A stretch of 64,000 nucleotides of DNA, taken from NCBI GenBank assembly GCA_030065095.1, contig JASJDP010000005.1:161947-225946 (forward strand), given 5' to 3'. Position numbers and translations under genes: made by a program. Under the pieces are notes generated by a model. The model did no database searches and was not told the origin of the DNA. It saw only the letters and a program-made list of their open reading frames with translations. Positions 26,976 to 34,927 of the stretch are shown in pieces. Position 1 is the first letter of the stretch, and every line of letters starts with the position of its first letter. Source of the stretch: Rhodobacter sp. (GTDB lineage Bacteria > Pseudomonadota > Alphaproteobacteria > Rhodobacterales > Rhodobacteraceae).

Positions 26976-28024
26976 GGACGGAAACTGAAATCCACCCACA
27001 AGCGTCGGCGAAAGCCGGGCTCGGGACGGGTCTTGCACCGGCACGCCGGGATCCGTCCACCCTGATCCGGCGCCGCGGGCTTGCGTCCGCAGCAATCGCG
27101 CGTTGCCTTGGGTTGCTCGCCTTATTCGTTTCGTCAACGGGTGCCGAGGCCAACCCCTATCAGGACTACGCCGCCGCCTGCCGCGCCCAGATCGGCGAGA
27201 TCCCCGCCTTCTCCTGTGCCGACGGCGTCACCATCCCGGTCACGATCAACGGGGTGGAGCCCGCCGGCTACACCCCCGGCATGACCTGCGACCGCCCGTC
27301 GCTGTTGCCCAACGGCCCGGAAAGTGACGGCCAATGCGTGCCCGGCTCGCGCATTCTCGACCTGTCGACCGAGGATAAGCAGATCAGCGTGATGTGCCGC
27401 CAGAAACATATCCGCCCGGCCGACAGTCTATACTTCGACGAGATCGACATCATCGCCCACAACCCCGCCTCCGGCGCCACCTGCTGGTTCCAGGCCTCGG
27501 CGGTTTCTGCCAGCCATATCGACGGCACCACCATCCCCTCGCCCACCGATCCGGCCTCGTCCACCTTCTTCAACGCGCCGCAGGCCGTGGTGCACGACGG
27601 CTGCGGGACCTGTCACGACAACGACCCGTTCATGTACTCGCCCTTCGTCGGCCAGGTCTGGGACCACGTGCCGGTCAATCCCTTCGGCCTCTATTTCCAT
27701 GTCGATACACCGGGCCTCGGCTTTGACACCTGGCCCACAACGCATATCGCCCCGCGCGATTCGACCTGCACCGGCTGCCACCGCATCGGCGTGCACGAGA
27801 CCTGCGGCCAGCTTACGGATTGGGCAACTGCCCGCGCATTGATCCCCGGCGCCGACCCGCGGGGCGCCAGCTATCCGCTCAGCCACTCGATGCCGCCCTT
27901 CCACGGCTTGACCGAGCGAGCCTGGGACACGATCAATACCGCAGCGGTTGACGACATCGCCGCCTGCTGTCTTGATCCCACTCAGACTTTCTGCAACGCC
28001 AAACCCATTCCAAGGGGCGAATGA
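26972..28024 (+). CDS. di-haem c-type cytochrome-like protein of molybdenum hydroxylase operon
   Basis: The 350-residue protein has two CXXCH haem-attachment motifs, CGTCHD and CTGCHR, about 58 residues apart in the second half, and a signal sequence (residues roughly 35-60, ending GAEAN) behind an unusually long N-terminal tail of about 35 residues. Several further cysteines (CRAQ, CADG, CDRP, CCLD) could form disulfides. It is coupled by ATGA overlaps to the [2Fe-2S] subunit and the regulator. The likely role is to accept electrons from the hydroxylase in the periplasm. No match to a named cytochrome family is evident. A later start that shortens the tail cannot be excluded. Confidence 0.8.
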   Translation: MRTETEIHPQASAKAGLGTGLAPARRDPSTLIRRRGLASAAIARCLGLLALFVSSTGAEANPYQDYAAACRAQIGEIPAFSCADGVTIPVTINGVEPAGYTPGMTCDRPSLLPNGPESDGQCVPGSRILDLSTEDKQISVMCRQKHIRPADSLYFDEIDIIAHNPASGATCWFQASAVSASHIDGTTIPSPTDPASSTFFNAPQAVVHDGCGTCHDNDPFMYSPFVGQVWDHVPVNPFGLYFHVDTPGLGFDTWPTTHIAPRDSTCTGCHRIGVHETCGQLTDWATARALIPGADPRGASYPLSHSMPPFHGLTERAWDTINTAAVDDIAACCLDPTQTFCNAKPIPRGE

Positions 28025-28695
28025 AGAACTCGATCCGTTTCCCGCATCTTCTGAAGGCCGACCTGCTTGCCGATCTGCCGGACGAGTTCAAGTTTCGGTT
28101 CCTCGACGACTGCACGGTCCGGCTCTACGACGTGCCGACCGAAGTTCTGGCCCAGGGTGGTCCTGTGCCGGGCATGTTCCTGATCGCACACGGTTCGGCC
28201 GAGATCACCTGTGTCAATTCCGACGGCCAGACAGCGATGATCCACCTCGCCCGGCAGGGCGAGATCGTCGGCGAGATCGAGGTGCTGTCCGAAAACGCCG
28301 CCGCCGCCACCTGCACGACGGCACCCAAGACCACACTTTTGTTCTGTGCCCAGTCGCAGCTTTGCGAAGCCGTGCGCACGCCGGTTTTCCTGCGCAACAT
28401 CACCCGGATCTTCTACGACCGCATGGTCCGCGACAACGCGACGAAATTCGTCGATCAGTTCTACCCCGTCGACCAGCGCCTGCGCGAATACCTTTACCGT
28501 CTCAGCGCGGACAAGCCCGAGATCAGCAAGACCCAGGCCGACCTTGCCGGTCTTCTCGGCTGCGCGCGCCAGACCTTGAATCGCGAACTTGGCCGGTTGC
28601 GCGACGACGAGATCATAGAGATGGAAAAGGGCAAGATCCGGGTGCTCGACCGGGTCGGGCTTTTGGCGGGGATCGGCCCCGGGCGGCTCGGCTAA
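28021..28695 (+). CDS. Crp/Fnr-family transcriptional regulator
   Basis: A 224-residue regulator with an N-terminal cyclic-nucleotide-binding-like beta barrel (GMFLIAHGSAEITCV, GEIVGEIEVLSE) and a C-terminal winged helix-turn-helix (ISKTQADLAGLLGCARQTLNRELGRL). It lacks the N-terminal cysteine cluster of Fnr, so it is not an oxygen-sensing Fe-S protein of that type. Its ATG overlaps the stop of the haem protein, which makes it the last gene of the molybdenum hydroxylase operon. Control of its own operon is the simplest inference. Confidence 0.9.
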   Translation: MKNSIRFPHLLKADLLADLPDEFKFRFLDDCTVRLYDVPTEVLAQGGPVPGMFLIAHGSAEITCVNSDGQTAMIHLARQGEIVGEIEVLSENAAAATCTTAPKTTLLFCAQSQLCEAVRTPVFLRNITRIFYDRMVRDNATKFVDQFYPVDQRLREYLYRLSADKPEISKTQADLAGLLGCARQTLNRELGRLRDDEIIEMEKGKIRVLDRVGLLAGIGPGRLG

Positions 28696-28732
28696 CGCAG
28701 GCTCCGCCGCGGTCGGTCACCGGCCGGGTCAA

Positions 28733-28764
28733 GGCTGCTTCGAAGCGGCCCGGCACGCTGCCGG
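28733..28764 (+). terminator. twin hairpins downstream of the molybdenum hydroxylase operon
   Basis: GGCTGCTTCGAAGCGGCC at 28733-28750 is a near-perfect palindrome (one mismatched pair). CCGGCA at 28750-28755 pairs with TGCCGG at 28759-28764 across a three-base loop. They lie 38-69 bp after the regulator stop and could end the transcript, but no T-run follows. This is part of the 355 bp gene-free gap 28696-29050; the remainder is the large repeat from 28826. Confidence 0.45.
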
Positions 28765-28825
28765 TGCGGGATGGACTTATACAAAGCCGTCTTGCGTCGG
28801 TTCTGGCCTGAAACGGATGTTGCCT

Positions 28826-29041
28826 ATTGAGCGCGAAGCCGAGCCATCGCCGACCCGCGGGGAGGCGACCCGAACCTGTGAACGGCTCGATTTATCCATG
28901 CAAAGTCCGAACGAACTCAATGCGATACGTAACATTGGAAAATCGCCTCCCCTCCGGGGCGGGTCGGCGATGGCGCGGCGGCCTGCGGCCTTGATTCCGC
29001 GCCTGAATAAAGATTGCGAACGTCCGCTCCAGGCCAAAGCC
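28826..29041. repeat. dispersed repeat, full copy left of uxuBA
   Basis: A 216 bp element that aligns end to end with 31820-32030 in the same orientation. Shared words in order are GCCGACCCGCGGGGA, CGGCTCGATTTATCC, GCAAAGTCCGAACGA, CTCAATGCGATACG, TCCCTCCGGGG-like, GGGTCGGCGAT, GATTCCGCGCC and CCAGGCCAAA. The outer part, CCATCGCCGACCCGCGGGG, is complementary to CGGGGCGGGTCGGCGATGG about 110 bases later, so one long stem with a ~90-base conserved loop can form. No credible gene lies inside. Confidence 0.85.
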
Positions 29042-29050
29042 AGACATGGT

Positions 29051-30256
29051 TCACTCACAGGTCATCGTGCTCTGGGGTCCTGCCGACCGCAGCCCGGCGA
29101 TCACCCCGCGCAATTCCGCAAGGCCCCGAAGCCGCCCGATCAGCGGATAGCCCGGATGCGCCTCGCGCTCCAGATCGGGACCCAGCTCGTGCCCGTGATC
29201 CGGCCGGAACGGTATCTCCCAATCCTCGCGGCCCTCGCCCTGCCGGCGAGCTTCTTCGGCCAGCAGCACCTGCACCAGGGCCACCATGTCGGTGTCTCCG
29301 CCCAGATGCTCGGCCTCCTGAAACGATCCATCCGGCTCCTTCGCCACGTTCCGCAGATGCGCAAAATGGATGCGGTCCGCAAACTGCGCGGCAATCGCCA
29401 CCACATCGTTGTCGGGATGCGCGCCCAGCGATCCGCTGCACAGCGTAAGCCCGTTGGCCGGACTTTGCTGTGCGTCCAGAATAGGCTTGATGTCGTCGCC
29501 GTCCGAAACGATCCGCGGCAGGCCGAGGATATCCCTCGGCGGATCGTCGGGATGCACGCACATCCTGACCCCCAGCTCCTCCGCAGCCGGAATCACCTCG
29601 GCCAGGAACCGCGCGTGATGCGCCCGCAGATCCTCGCGACCGATGCCATCGTAGTGGTCCAGGGCCTGGCGCAACTCTGCCACCGAATACCTGTCATAGG
29701 CGCCCGGCAGCCCTGCCATGATCGAGGCGAGCAGACTTTCCTGCGCCGCCTCGTCCGCGCCCGAGATCCAATCCGCGGCCTGTGTCACCACCTCGGCGGG
29801 ATAGTCCGCTTCGGCACCGGCGCGCCGCAGCATGTGCAATTCGAACGCCGCCATCCGCACCGCATCGAACCGCAACGCCGTGCCGCCACCCCGCACCGGC
29901 GCGTTCAGCGTCGTGCGCGTCCAGTCCAGCACCGGCATGAAGTTGTAGCACACCACCCTCACGCCGCAGGCGGCCAGATTGGCCAGCGACTGCCGGTAAT
30001 TGCCGAAAAGCCGGGTCAGGTCGCCCGTCCCGCGCTTGATATCCTCATGCACCGGCAGGCTTTCGACCACGTTCCACCAGAGCCCCGCCCCCGGCCGGGC
30101 GATCGCAGAGTTCCGGTCCCGGATCGCCTCGACCGGCCAGACCTCGCCATAGGGGATCTCGTGCAGGGCCGTCACGACGCCGGCGGCACCGGTCTGCGCC
30201 ACCTCTGCCAGCGAAATCTTGTCGAGTGGCCCGAACCAGCGCCAGCTTTCGATCAT
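29051..30256 (-). CDS. uxuA: mannonate dehydratase
   Basis: UxuA removes water from D-mannonate to give 2-keto-3-deoxy-gluconate in the hexuronate pathway. The 401-residue length, the TIM-barrel N terminus (WRWFGPLDKISLAEVAQTGA, ALHEIPYGEVW) and metal-binding segments CVHPDDPP, LTLCSGSLGA, IHFAHLRNV and FRPDHGHEL agree closely with the family. Its ATG overlaps the uxuB stop (ATGA), so the order of transcription is uxuB then uxuA. The operon is flanked by two direct copies of the large repeat. Confidence 0.95.
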   Translation of the reverse strand: MIESWRWFGPLDKISLAEVAQTGAAGVVTALHEIPYGEVWPVEAIRDRNSAIARPGAGLWWNVVESLPVHEDIKRGTGDLTRLFGNYRQSLANLAACGVRVVCYNFMPVLDWTRTTLNAPVRGGGTALRFDAVRMAAFELHMLRRAGAEADYPAEVVTQAADWISGADEAAQESLLASIMAGLPGAYDRYSVAELRQALDHYDGIGREDLRAHHARFLAEVIPAAEELGVRMCVHPDDPPRDILGLPRIVSDGDDIKPILDAQQSPANGLTLCSGSLGAHPDNDVVAIAAQFADRIHFAHLRNVAKEPDGSFQEAEHLGGDTDMVALVQVLLAEEARRQGEGREDWEIPFRPDHGHELGPDLEREAHPGYPLIGRLRGLAELRGVIAGLRSAGPQSTMTCE

Positions 30257-31671
30257 GCCATCCCCTCCAGCACGGTCCGCACGCCTGCGCCGGCCAGCCG
30301 GTCATGGGCCGCGCGCACGGTTCCGATGAAATCCGGGTGACCGTGCAGGGACCGCCCGAACACCTCTTCCACCGCCATCACGGCACCAACCGGGTCCTTC
30401 GCCCGCGCCCGCGCCTGCAACGCGCCGGCCAGTGGATCGCTTACATCGAACGTCACACCGGCATCCGACACGCCGCCCAGGAACCGGATCCAGGCCGCGA
30501 CCACCAGCGCCAGGCGGCCCACCGGCCGTCCGCCGGCCAGGTTGTCTTCTATCGTGGCCAGTATGCGCTGCGGCAGCTTTTGCGACCCGTCCATGGCGAT
30601 CTGGATCGTCCGGTGCGCGATGCCCGGATTGCGGTAGCGCTGCATCAGCGCCGCCGTATACTCCGCAAGATCGACAGCAGCGGGCGGATCGAAGCTCGGC
30701 ACGATCTCTTCCCGCCAAAGCCCTTCGACGAACCGGGCAACGGACGGGTCCGCCACTGTCTCTGCCACCGTCGCCTTTCCCGCCAGCAGCCCCAGATAGG
30801 CGATCGCCGAATGCGTCCCGTTCAGACAGCGCAGCTTCATCCGCTCGTAGGGCGCAACCTCGTCCGCCATCAGCACACCCGCCGCCTCGAAGGCGGGCCG
30901 CACGTCGTCCACGAACCGGTCCTCGATCACCCATTGCCGGAACGGTTCGTGCACCACCACCGCCTCGTCCCGAACGCCCGTCAGCCGTTCGGCCTCGTCG
31001 ATATCCGCTGCGGTCGTCGCCGGCACGATCCGGTCCACCATTGTTGCCGGGAACCGCCCCTCATGCGCGATCCACCCGGCCAGGTGCGGGTCCAGCCGCT
31101 CGGCCAGCCCCAGCACCACATTCCGCAGCACCTCGCCGTTTCCCGGCAGGTTGTCGCAGGACAGGCAGGTGAATGGCCGAAGCCCGGCAGCGCGACGCCG
31201 CCGCAATGCCTCGACGATCAGCCCCGGGGCCGTCTCGGGCGCGTCCGGCGTGGCAATGTCATGCGCGATGCCCGGATTACGGAGATCCAGCCGCCCGGTC
31301 CCCGGTACGTGGCAGTATCCCTTTTCGGTCACCGTCAACGACACGACCGACACCGCCGGATCGGCCATCGCCTCCAGTACCGTCTCGCGTTCCTCGCCCA
31401 GGAACAGAACCCGGCGAAGCGCTTGGACCTGCCGGACCTGGGATCCCTCCGGTCCGCGCTCCAGGCAACGGTAGACGCACTCCTGCGCCCGCAGCCGATC
31501 GCGCACGCCTGCGCTGCGCAAAGACACCCCGGCAACGCCCCAATCGCCGCCCGCCGCGGCCATCACGTCCTCCAGCCAGGGGATGCCGAAGGCCCGGAAG
31601 AACGCCCCGATGCCCAGATGCACGATCCCCACCGCCGGACGGACATCTCCGGTTTCAGACAGTTCAACCAT
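30253..31671 (-). CDS. uxuB: mannitol dehydrogenase family oxidoreductase, probable fructuronate reductase
   Basis: A 472-residue NAD-dependent long-chain polyol dehydrogenase. The nucleotide-binding start VGIVHLGIGAFFRAF, the CDNLPGNGEVLRNVV block and the catalytic TEKGY and KLRCLNGTHSAIAY (Lys-Asn-His) segments are typical. Mannitol dehydrogenase and fructuronate reductase are hard to separate by sequence; coupling to uxuA makes D-fructuronate to D-mannonate the likely reaction. ATG 31671 has GAGGATGG upstream. It is first in the uxuB-uxuA operon. Certainty is high for the family and moderate for UxuB. Confidence 0.88.
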   Translation of the reverse strand: MVELSETGDVRPAVGIVHLGIGAFFRAFGIPWLEDVMAAAGGDWGVAGVSLRSAGVRDRLRAQECVYRCLERGPEGSQVRQVQALRRVLFLGEERETVLEAMADPAVSVVSLTVTEKGYCHVPGTGRLDLRNPGIAHDIATPDAPETAPGLIVEALRRRRAAGLRPFTCLSCDNLPGNGEVLRNVVLGLAERLDPHLAGWIAHEGRFPATMVDRIVPATTAADIDEAERLTGVRDEAVVVHEPFRQWVIEDRFVDDVRPAFEAAGVLMADEVAPYERMKLRCLNGTHSAIAYLGLLAGKATVAETVADPSVARFVEGLWREEIVPSFDPPAAVDLAEYTAALMQRYRNPGIAHRTIQIAMDGSQKLPQRILATIEDNLAGGRPVGRLALVVAAWIRFLGGVSDAGVTFDVSDPLAGALQARARAKDPVGAVMAVEEVFGRSLHGHPDFIGTVRAAHDRLAGAGVRTVLEGMA

Positions 31672-31819
31672 CAGCGATCCATCCTCATGACTGGCCGCAG
31701 CCTACGCCTGCCGCCACTCAAGCGAAAGCGCGGGTTTCGCGGTAGGGCGCGGCCGTGAGCGGTATGACAATGGCCCGAATACGCTTGGCCGGTTCGGGCC
31801 TTGGAGCGGAGGTTTGCGA

Positions 31820-32030
31820 ATTGAGAGATGAGCCGTGCCGCCGCCGACCCGCGGGGAAGCGACCGGACCTAGGAGCGGCTCGATTTATCCCCGCAAAGTC
31901 CGAACGACCTCAATGCGATACGCGCGCCAGAAAAAACCTTCCCTCCGGGGTGGGTCGGCGATTGCGCGGCTACGCCCCGTGATTCCGCGCCGGAAGACAG
32001 ATTGCCAACGCCCGCCCCAGGCCAAAATCC
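31820..32030. repeat. dispersed repeat, full copy right of uxuBA
   Basis: A 211 bp element in direct orientation with the copy at 28826-29041 and matching over the whole length, including the central GCAAAGTCCGAACGA and CTCAATGCGATACG blocks. The gene-free region 31672-32090 also has a hairpin (GGCCCGAA 31772-31779 with TTCGGGCC 31793-31800) between the uxuB start and the repeat. Confidence 0.85.
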
Positions 32031-32090
32031 GCAATTCCAGCGCCACGCGACCTGCTCTACTATGTCTTGCCAGCCAAGATGGAGGCCTGA

Positions 32091-33056
32091 ATGCTGCCCA
32101 ACCGCCCGCACTACGCGGCCCGCCTGAACGCCTTCAAGCTGGGCCTGGACGAGCCGACGATTGCAAACATGCTGGCCCGCGCGGCCGCGGCCGGGCTCGA
32201 CGCCGTCGATCTCAACTTCCCCGATCACTTCGACGGGCAAAGCGCCAACGATATTTCCGGGGTCCTCTCTGACGCCGGTTTGTCGCTGAATGGGCTTGCG
32301 ATGCGCTACTATACCGACCCCGGGTTCAAACTCGGCGCCTTCACGCACCCGGACAGGACGGTCCGGCAGGCCGCGCTCGACGTCACCAAACGGGGGCTCG
32401 ACACGCTGGCAGAGATGGGCGGACGGCTGATGACGCTCTGGATGGGTCAGGACGGCTTCGACTATTCCTTCCAGGGCGACTACGGCGCCATGTGGGACAG
32501 CACTCTCACCTGCCTGCAACAGGTCTGCGCCCACAATCCCGGCCTGGACATCGCCATCGAATACAAGCCCAACGAGCCCCGCGCCTACGCCCTGCTGCCC
32601 GACGTCGCCACCACGCTTCTGGCCATCAAGGAGGCCGGTGCGCCGAACCTTGGCGTCACACTCGATTTCGCCCATGTGCTCTATGCCGACGAAATGCCCG
32701 CCCACACCGCGCATCTGATCTCACGGCACTCAAGACTCCTGGGCGTGCATCTCAACGACGGTTACGGCAAACGCGACGACGGGCTGATGGCTGGGTCCGT
32801 GCACCCCGTGCAGACGCTCGAGCTTCTCGTCGAGCTTCAGCGCATCGGCTACGACGGCGTCATCTATTTCGACACCTTCCCCGACCATGGCGGCCTTGAC
32901 CCGGTGGAAGAGGCCCGCACCAACATCCGCCTTGTGAACCGCCTGCGCACCATCGCCGCCGACCTTGCCGACAACACCGATCTGGCCGCCGCCATCGCCC
33001 GCCAGGACGCGACCCAATCCATGCGGATTGTCGGCCAAGCTCTCTACGGAGCCTGA
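32091..33056 (+). CDS. sugar phosphate isomerase/epimerase family TIM-barrel protein
   Basis: The 321-residue protein belongs to the xylose-isomerase-like AP endonuclease 2 superfamily. Metal-binding candidates are visible in IAIEYKPNEPRA, VTLDFAHVLYAD, VHLNDGYGKRDDG and YFDTFPD. The family interconverts sugars or keto-sugars (isomerases such as L-rhamnose isomerase-type and epimerases). ATG 32091 is preceded by GGAGG at 6-10 bp. It is followed 101 bp later by a PfkB kinase on the same strand, suggesting an isomerise-then-phosphorylate route. The sugar is not known. Confidence 0.88.
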   Translation: MLPNRPHYAARLNAFKLGLDEPTIANMLARAAAAGLDAVDLNFPDHFDGQSANDISGVLSDAGLSLNGLAMRYYTDPGFKLGAFTHPDRTVRQAALDVTKRGLDTLAEMGGRLMTLWMGQDGFDYSFQGDYGAMWDSTLTCLQQVCAHNPGLDIAIEYKPNEPRAYALLPDVATTLLAIKEAGAPNLGVTLDFAHVLYADEMPAHTAHLISRHSRLLGVHLNDGYGKRDDGLMAGSVHPVQTLELLVELQRIGYDGVIYFDTFPDHGGLDPVEEARTNIRLVNRLRTIAADLADNTDLAAAIARQDATQSMRIVGQALYGA

Positions 33057-33157
33057 CCGATGCCACGTAAAGCCACCGCTCCCATGGTTCACCCCGGCCA
33101 AAATGCGCAACCCCGGCCTTGCGGCCGAGACCGCCGCCTGCCGGGGCGAGCGATATC

Positions 33158-34069
33158 ATGACCGCCCGCGTCTTCGTGGCCGGGTCCCTGCATCTCGACG
33201 TCATCCTGAACGCCCCCCGCCTGCCCCGCCTCGATGAGACCCTGATGGGCGAGACTGTCACCTACGCATTCGGCGGCAAGGGCGGCAATCAGGCATTGGC
33301 GGCGGCGCAGATGGGCGCCACGGTCTCGATGGCCGGCCGGACCGGCAGCGATGCTTTCGGACGAATGCTGCACGACCGGCTGGATGCGTCCGGCATCGAC
33401 CGGTCCCAGGTGATCACCGATCCCGGCCCCTCGGGCATGAGCGCCGCCATCGTCGACGCCAACGGTGACTACGGTGCCGTCGTGGTCTCGGGCGCGAACC
33501 GCAACATCCTGCCGAGCGACGTGCGCCTGCCCGCCGACACCGGGATACTGGTCCTGCAGAACGAGATCCCCGCAGAGGTCAATGCCGCCCTGATCGCCGC
33601 CGCGACGGCGCGCGGCGTCCCGGTGCTCTGGAACGCTGCCCCGGCGCGGCCCGAGGCGCATCGGGCTCTGCGGGAGTCATATGCGATCGCAATGAACGGC
33701 ATATCGCTGGTCGTGAACCGCATCGAGGCACAGGGCTTGTCCGGCCAGGCAGATCCGGTCATCGCCGCCAGGGACCTTCACGCCACCGGCTATGCCACCG
33801 TGATCGTTACGCTCGGCGCCGAGGGCCTGATCTGTTGCACGGCCGGCAAGACCCGCGCGCTTCCGGGGCGCAGGATCGGCGTCATTTCCAGCCACGGCGC
33901 CGGCGACATGTTCTGCGGTGCCCTCGCCGCGCGTATCGCCTCAGGCCAACGTCTCGAAGACGCGCTGGATTTCGCCCAGTCCGCCGCCGCGCTGCACGTC
34001 TCAACGCCGGTCGAGACCCGCGCCCGGATCACGTCAGACGCTGTCGAGGCCTTCGCTCAAAGGCGATAG
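33158..34069 (+). CDS. PfkB-family carbohydrate kinase (ribokinase-like)
   Basis: A 303-residue cytoplasmic sugar kinase. The substrate motif GGKGGNQALAAAQMGA is near residue 38 and the anion-hole/catalytic motif SSHGAGDMFCGALAAR near residue 252 holds the catalytic Asp. The order and length are those of ribokinase, though many relatives use other sugars. ATG 33158 is preceded by GGGGCGAG; an open frame to 33119 lacks a better start. Its 3' end overlaps the convergent amidohydrolase gene by 13 bp. Confidence 0.92.
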   Translation: MTARVFVAGSLHLDVILNAPRLPRLDETLMGETVTYAFGGKGGNQALAAAQMGATVSMAGRTGSDAFGRMLHDRLDASGIDRSQVITDPGPSGMSAAIVDANGDYGAVVVSGANRNILPSDVRLPADTGILVLQNEIPAEVNAALIAAATARGVPVLWNAAPARPEAHRALRESYAIAMNGISLVVNRIEAQGLSGQADPVIAARDLHATGYATVIVTLGAEGLICCTAGKTRALPGRRIGVISSHGAGDMFCGALAARIASGQRLEDALDFAQSAAALHVSTPVETRARITSDAVEAFAQRR

Positions 34070-34878
34070 AATTCCTCGGCAGTGCCCCCGAAGATCCGCG
34101 CCTTTTCCTCTGCATTCAGATGATCGGTCAGTTCCAGCGCCACCTCGCGCCAGCGATCGTAGGTCGCCTGAAGCTGGCAGACCGGCCAGTCCGACCCCCA
34201 CATCACCCGCGTCGGACCGAAGCAGCTGATGACATGATCCGCATAGGGTTTCAGGTCTTCGACGGTCCAGCCGTTCGCCGCCTCGGTCACGATCCCCGAA
34301 AACTTCAGATAGGCGCCCGTGTCCTTCGCCAAGGCGGCCATTCCCGGCGCCCAGTCGTCGAACGCAAGATCCCGGATCTGCGGTTTCATGCAATGGTCAA
34401 TCACCGTCCGCATCTCCGGGTACCGTGTCAGAATCGTGTGGAAGTTTTTTAGGTGCCGCGGAAAGCCCAGGGCATCGAACGTCAGATCCAGCTCGATCAG
34501 CGCCCGATATCCCCATTGAACATCCTCGCGCAGCATCCAATCGTCATCCGGAATGTCCTGAATCATCGGCCGCACGCCGCGAAACTTCGGATGTTTCGCC
34601 AGTCTTTCCAGGTGCTCGCGGTCCCCAGGCCGCTCGAAATCCACCCAGCCCACGACCCCAGCCACGCTGTCGGTCACATCGGCGATGCCCAGCATGTATT
34701 CGGTCTCGTTGACCGTATCGGCCGCCTGCACCAGCACGGTGCGTTCGATCCCGTGCCGGTTCAGCAGCGGCTCGAGGTCCTGCGGCCGGTACGGTTTCGC
34801 CAGGATCGGATGATCCGGCGGCATCCAGAAATAGTCACTCCGGGCCGGGTTCCAATAGTGCTGATGGGCGTCGATCAT
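34057..34878 (-). CDS. amidohydrolase family 2 protein, lactonase-like
   Basis: A 273-residue TIM-barrel hydrolase starting MIDAHQHYWNPARSDYFWM, which closely resembles L-fucono-1,5-lactonase and related sugar lactonases. Metal or catalytic residues are expected in DAHQHYW, VIDHCMKP and MWGSDWPVCQ, all present. It would open the lactone produced by a sugar dehydrogenase, and the aldo/keto reductase gene upstream on the same strand, 49 bp away, is a good candidate for that step. Together they suggest oxidative breakdown of an aldose such as L-fucose or a similar deoxy-sugar. Confidence 0.88.
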   Translation of the reverse strand: MIDAHQHYWNPARSDYFWMPPDHPILAKPYRPQDLEPLLNRHGIERTVLVQAADTVNETEYMLGIADVTDSVAGVVGWVDFERPGDREHLERLAKHPKFRGVRPMIQDIPDDDWMLREDVQWGYRALIELDLTFDALGFPRHLKNFHTILTRYPEMRTVIDHCMKPQIRDLAFDDWAPGMAALAKDTGAYLKFSGIVTEAANGWTVEDLKPYADHVISCFGPTRVMWGSDWPVCQLQATYDRWREVALELTDHLNAEEKARIFGGTAEEFYRL

Positions 34879-34902
34879 TCGGTGTCCCTCTCCGGCAATG
34901 CC

Positions 34903-34925
34903 ATGAATTTTCGACGAAAATTCGT
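34903..34925. repeat. GAATTTTC-GAC-GAAAATTC palindrome, intergenic copy
   Basis: ATGAATTTTC pairs with GAAAATTCGT across the three-base centre GAC, with one G-T pair. It lies in the 49 bp between the aldo/keto reductase and amidohydrolase genes. Nearly the same 23 bp sequence occurs again inside hisD at 60170-60192. Confidence 0.7.
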
Positions 34926-34927
34926 CC

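Noticed and set aside
28817..30340. 507-codon plus-strand frame across the repeat and uxuA
   Set aside because: Antisense to uxuA and running through the palindromic repeat; Arg/His/Pro-rich shadow.
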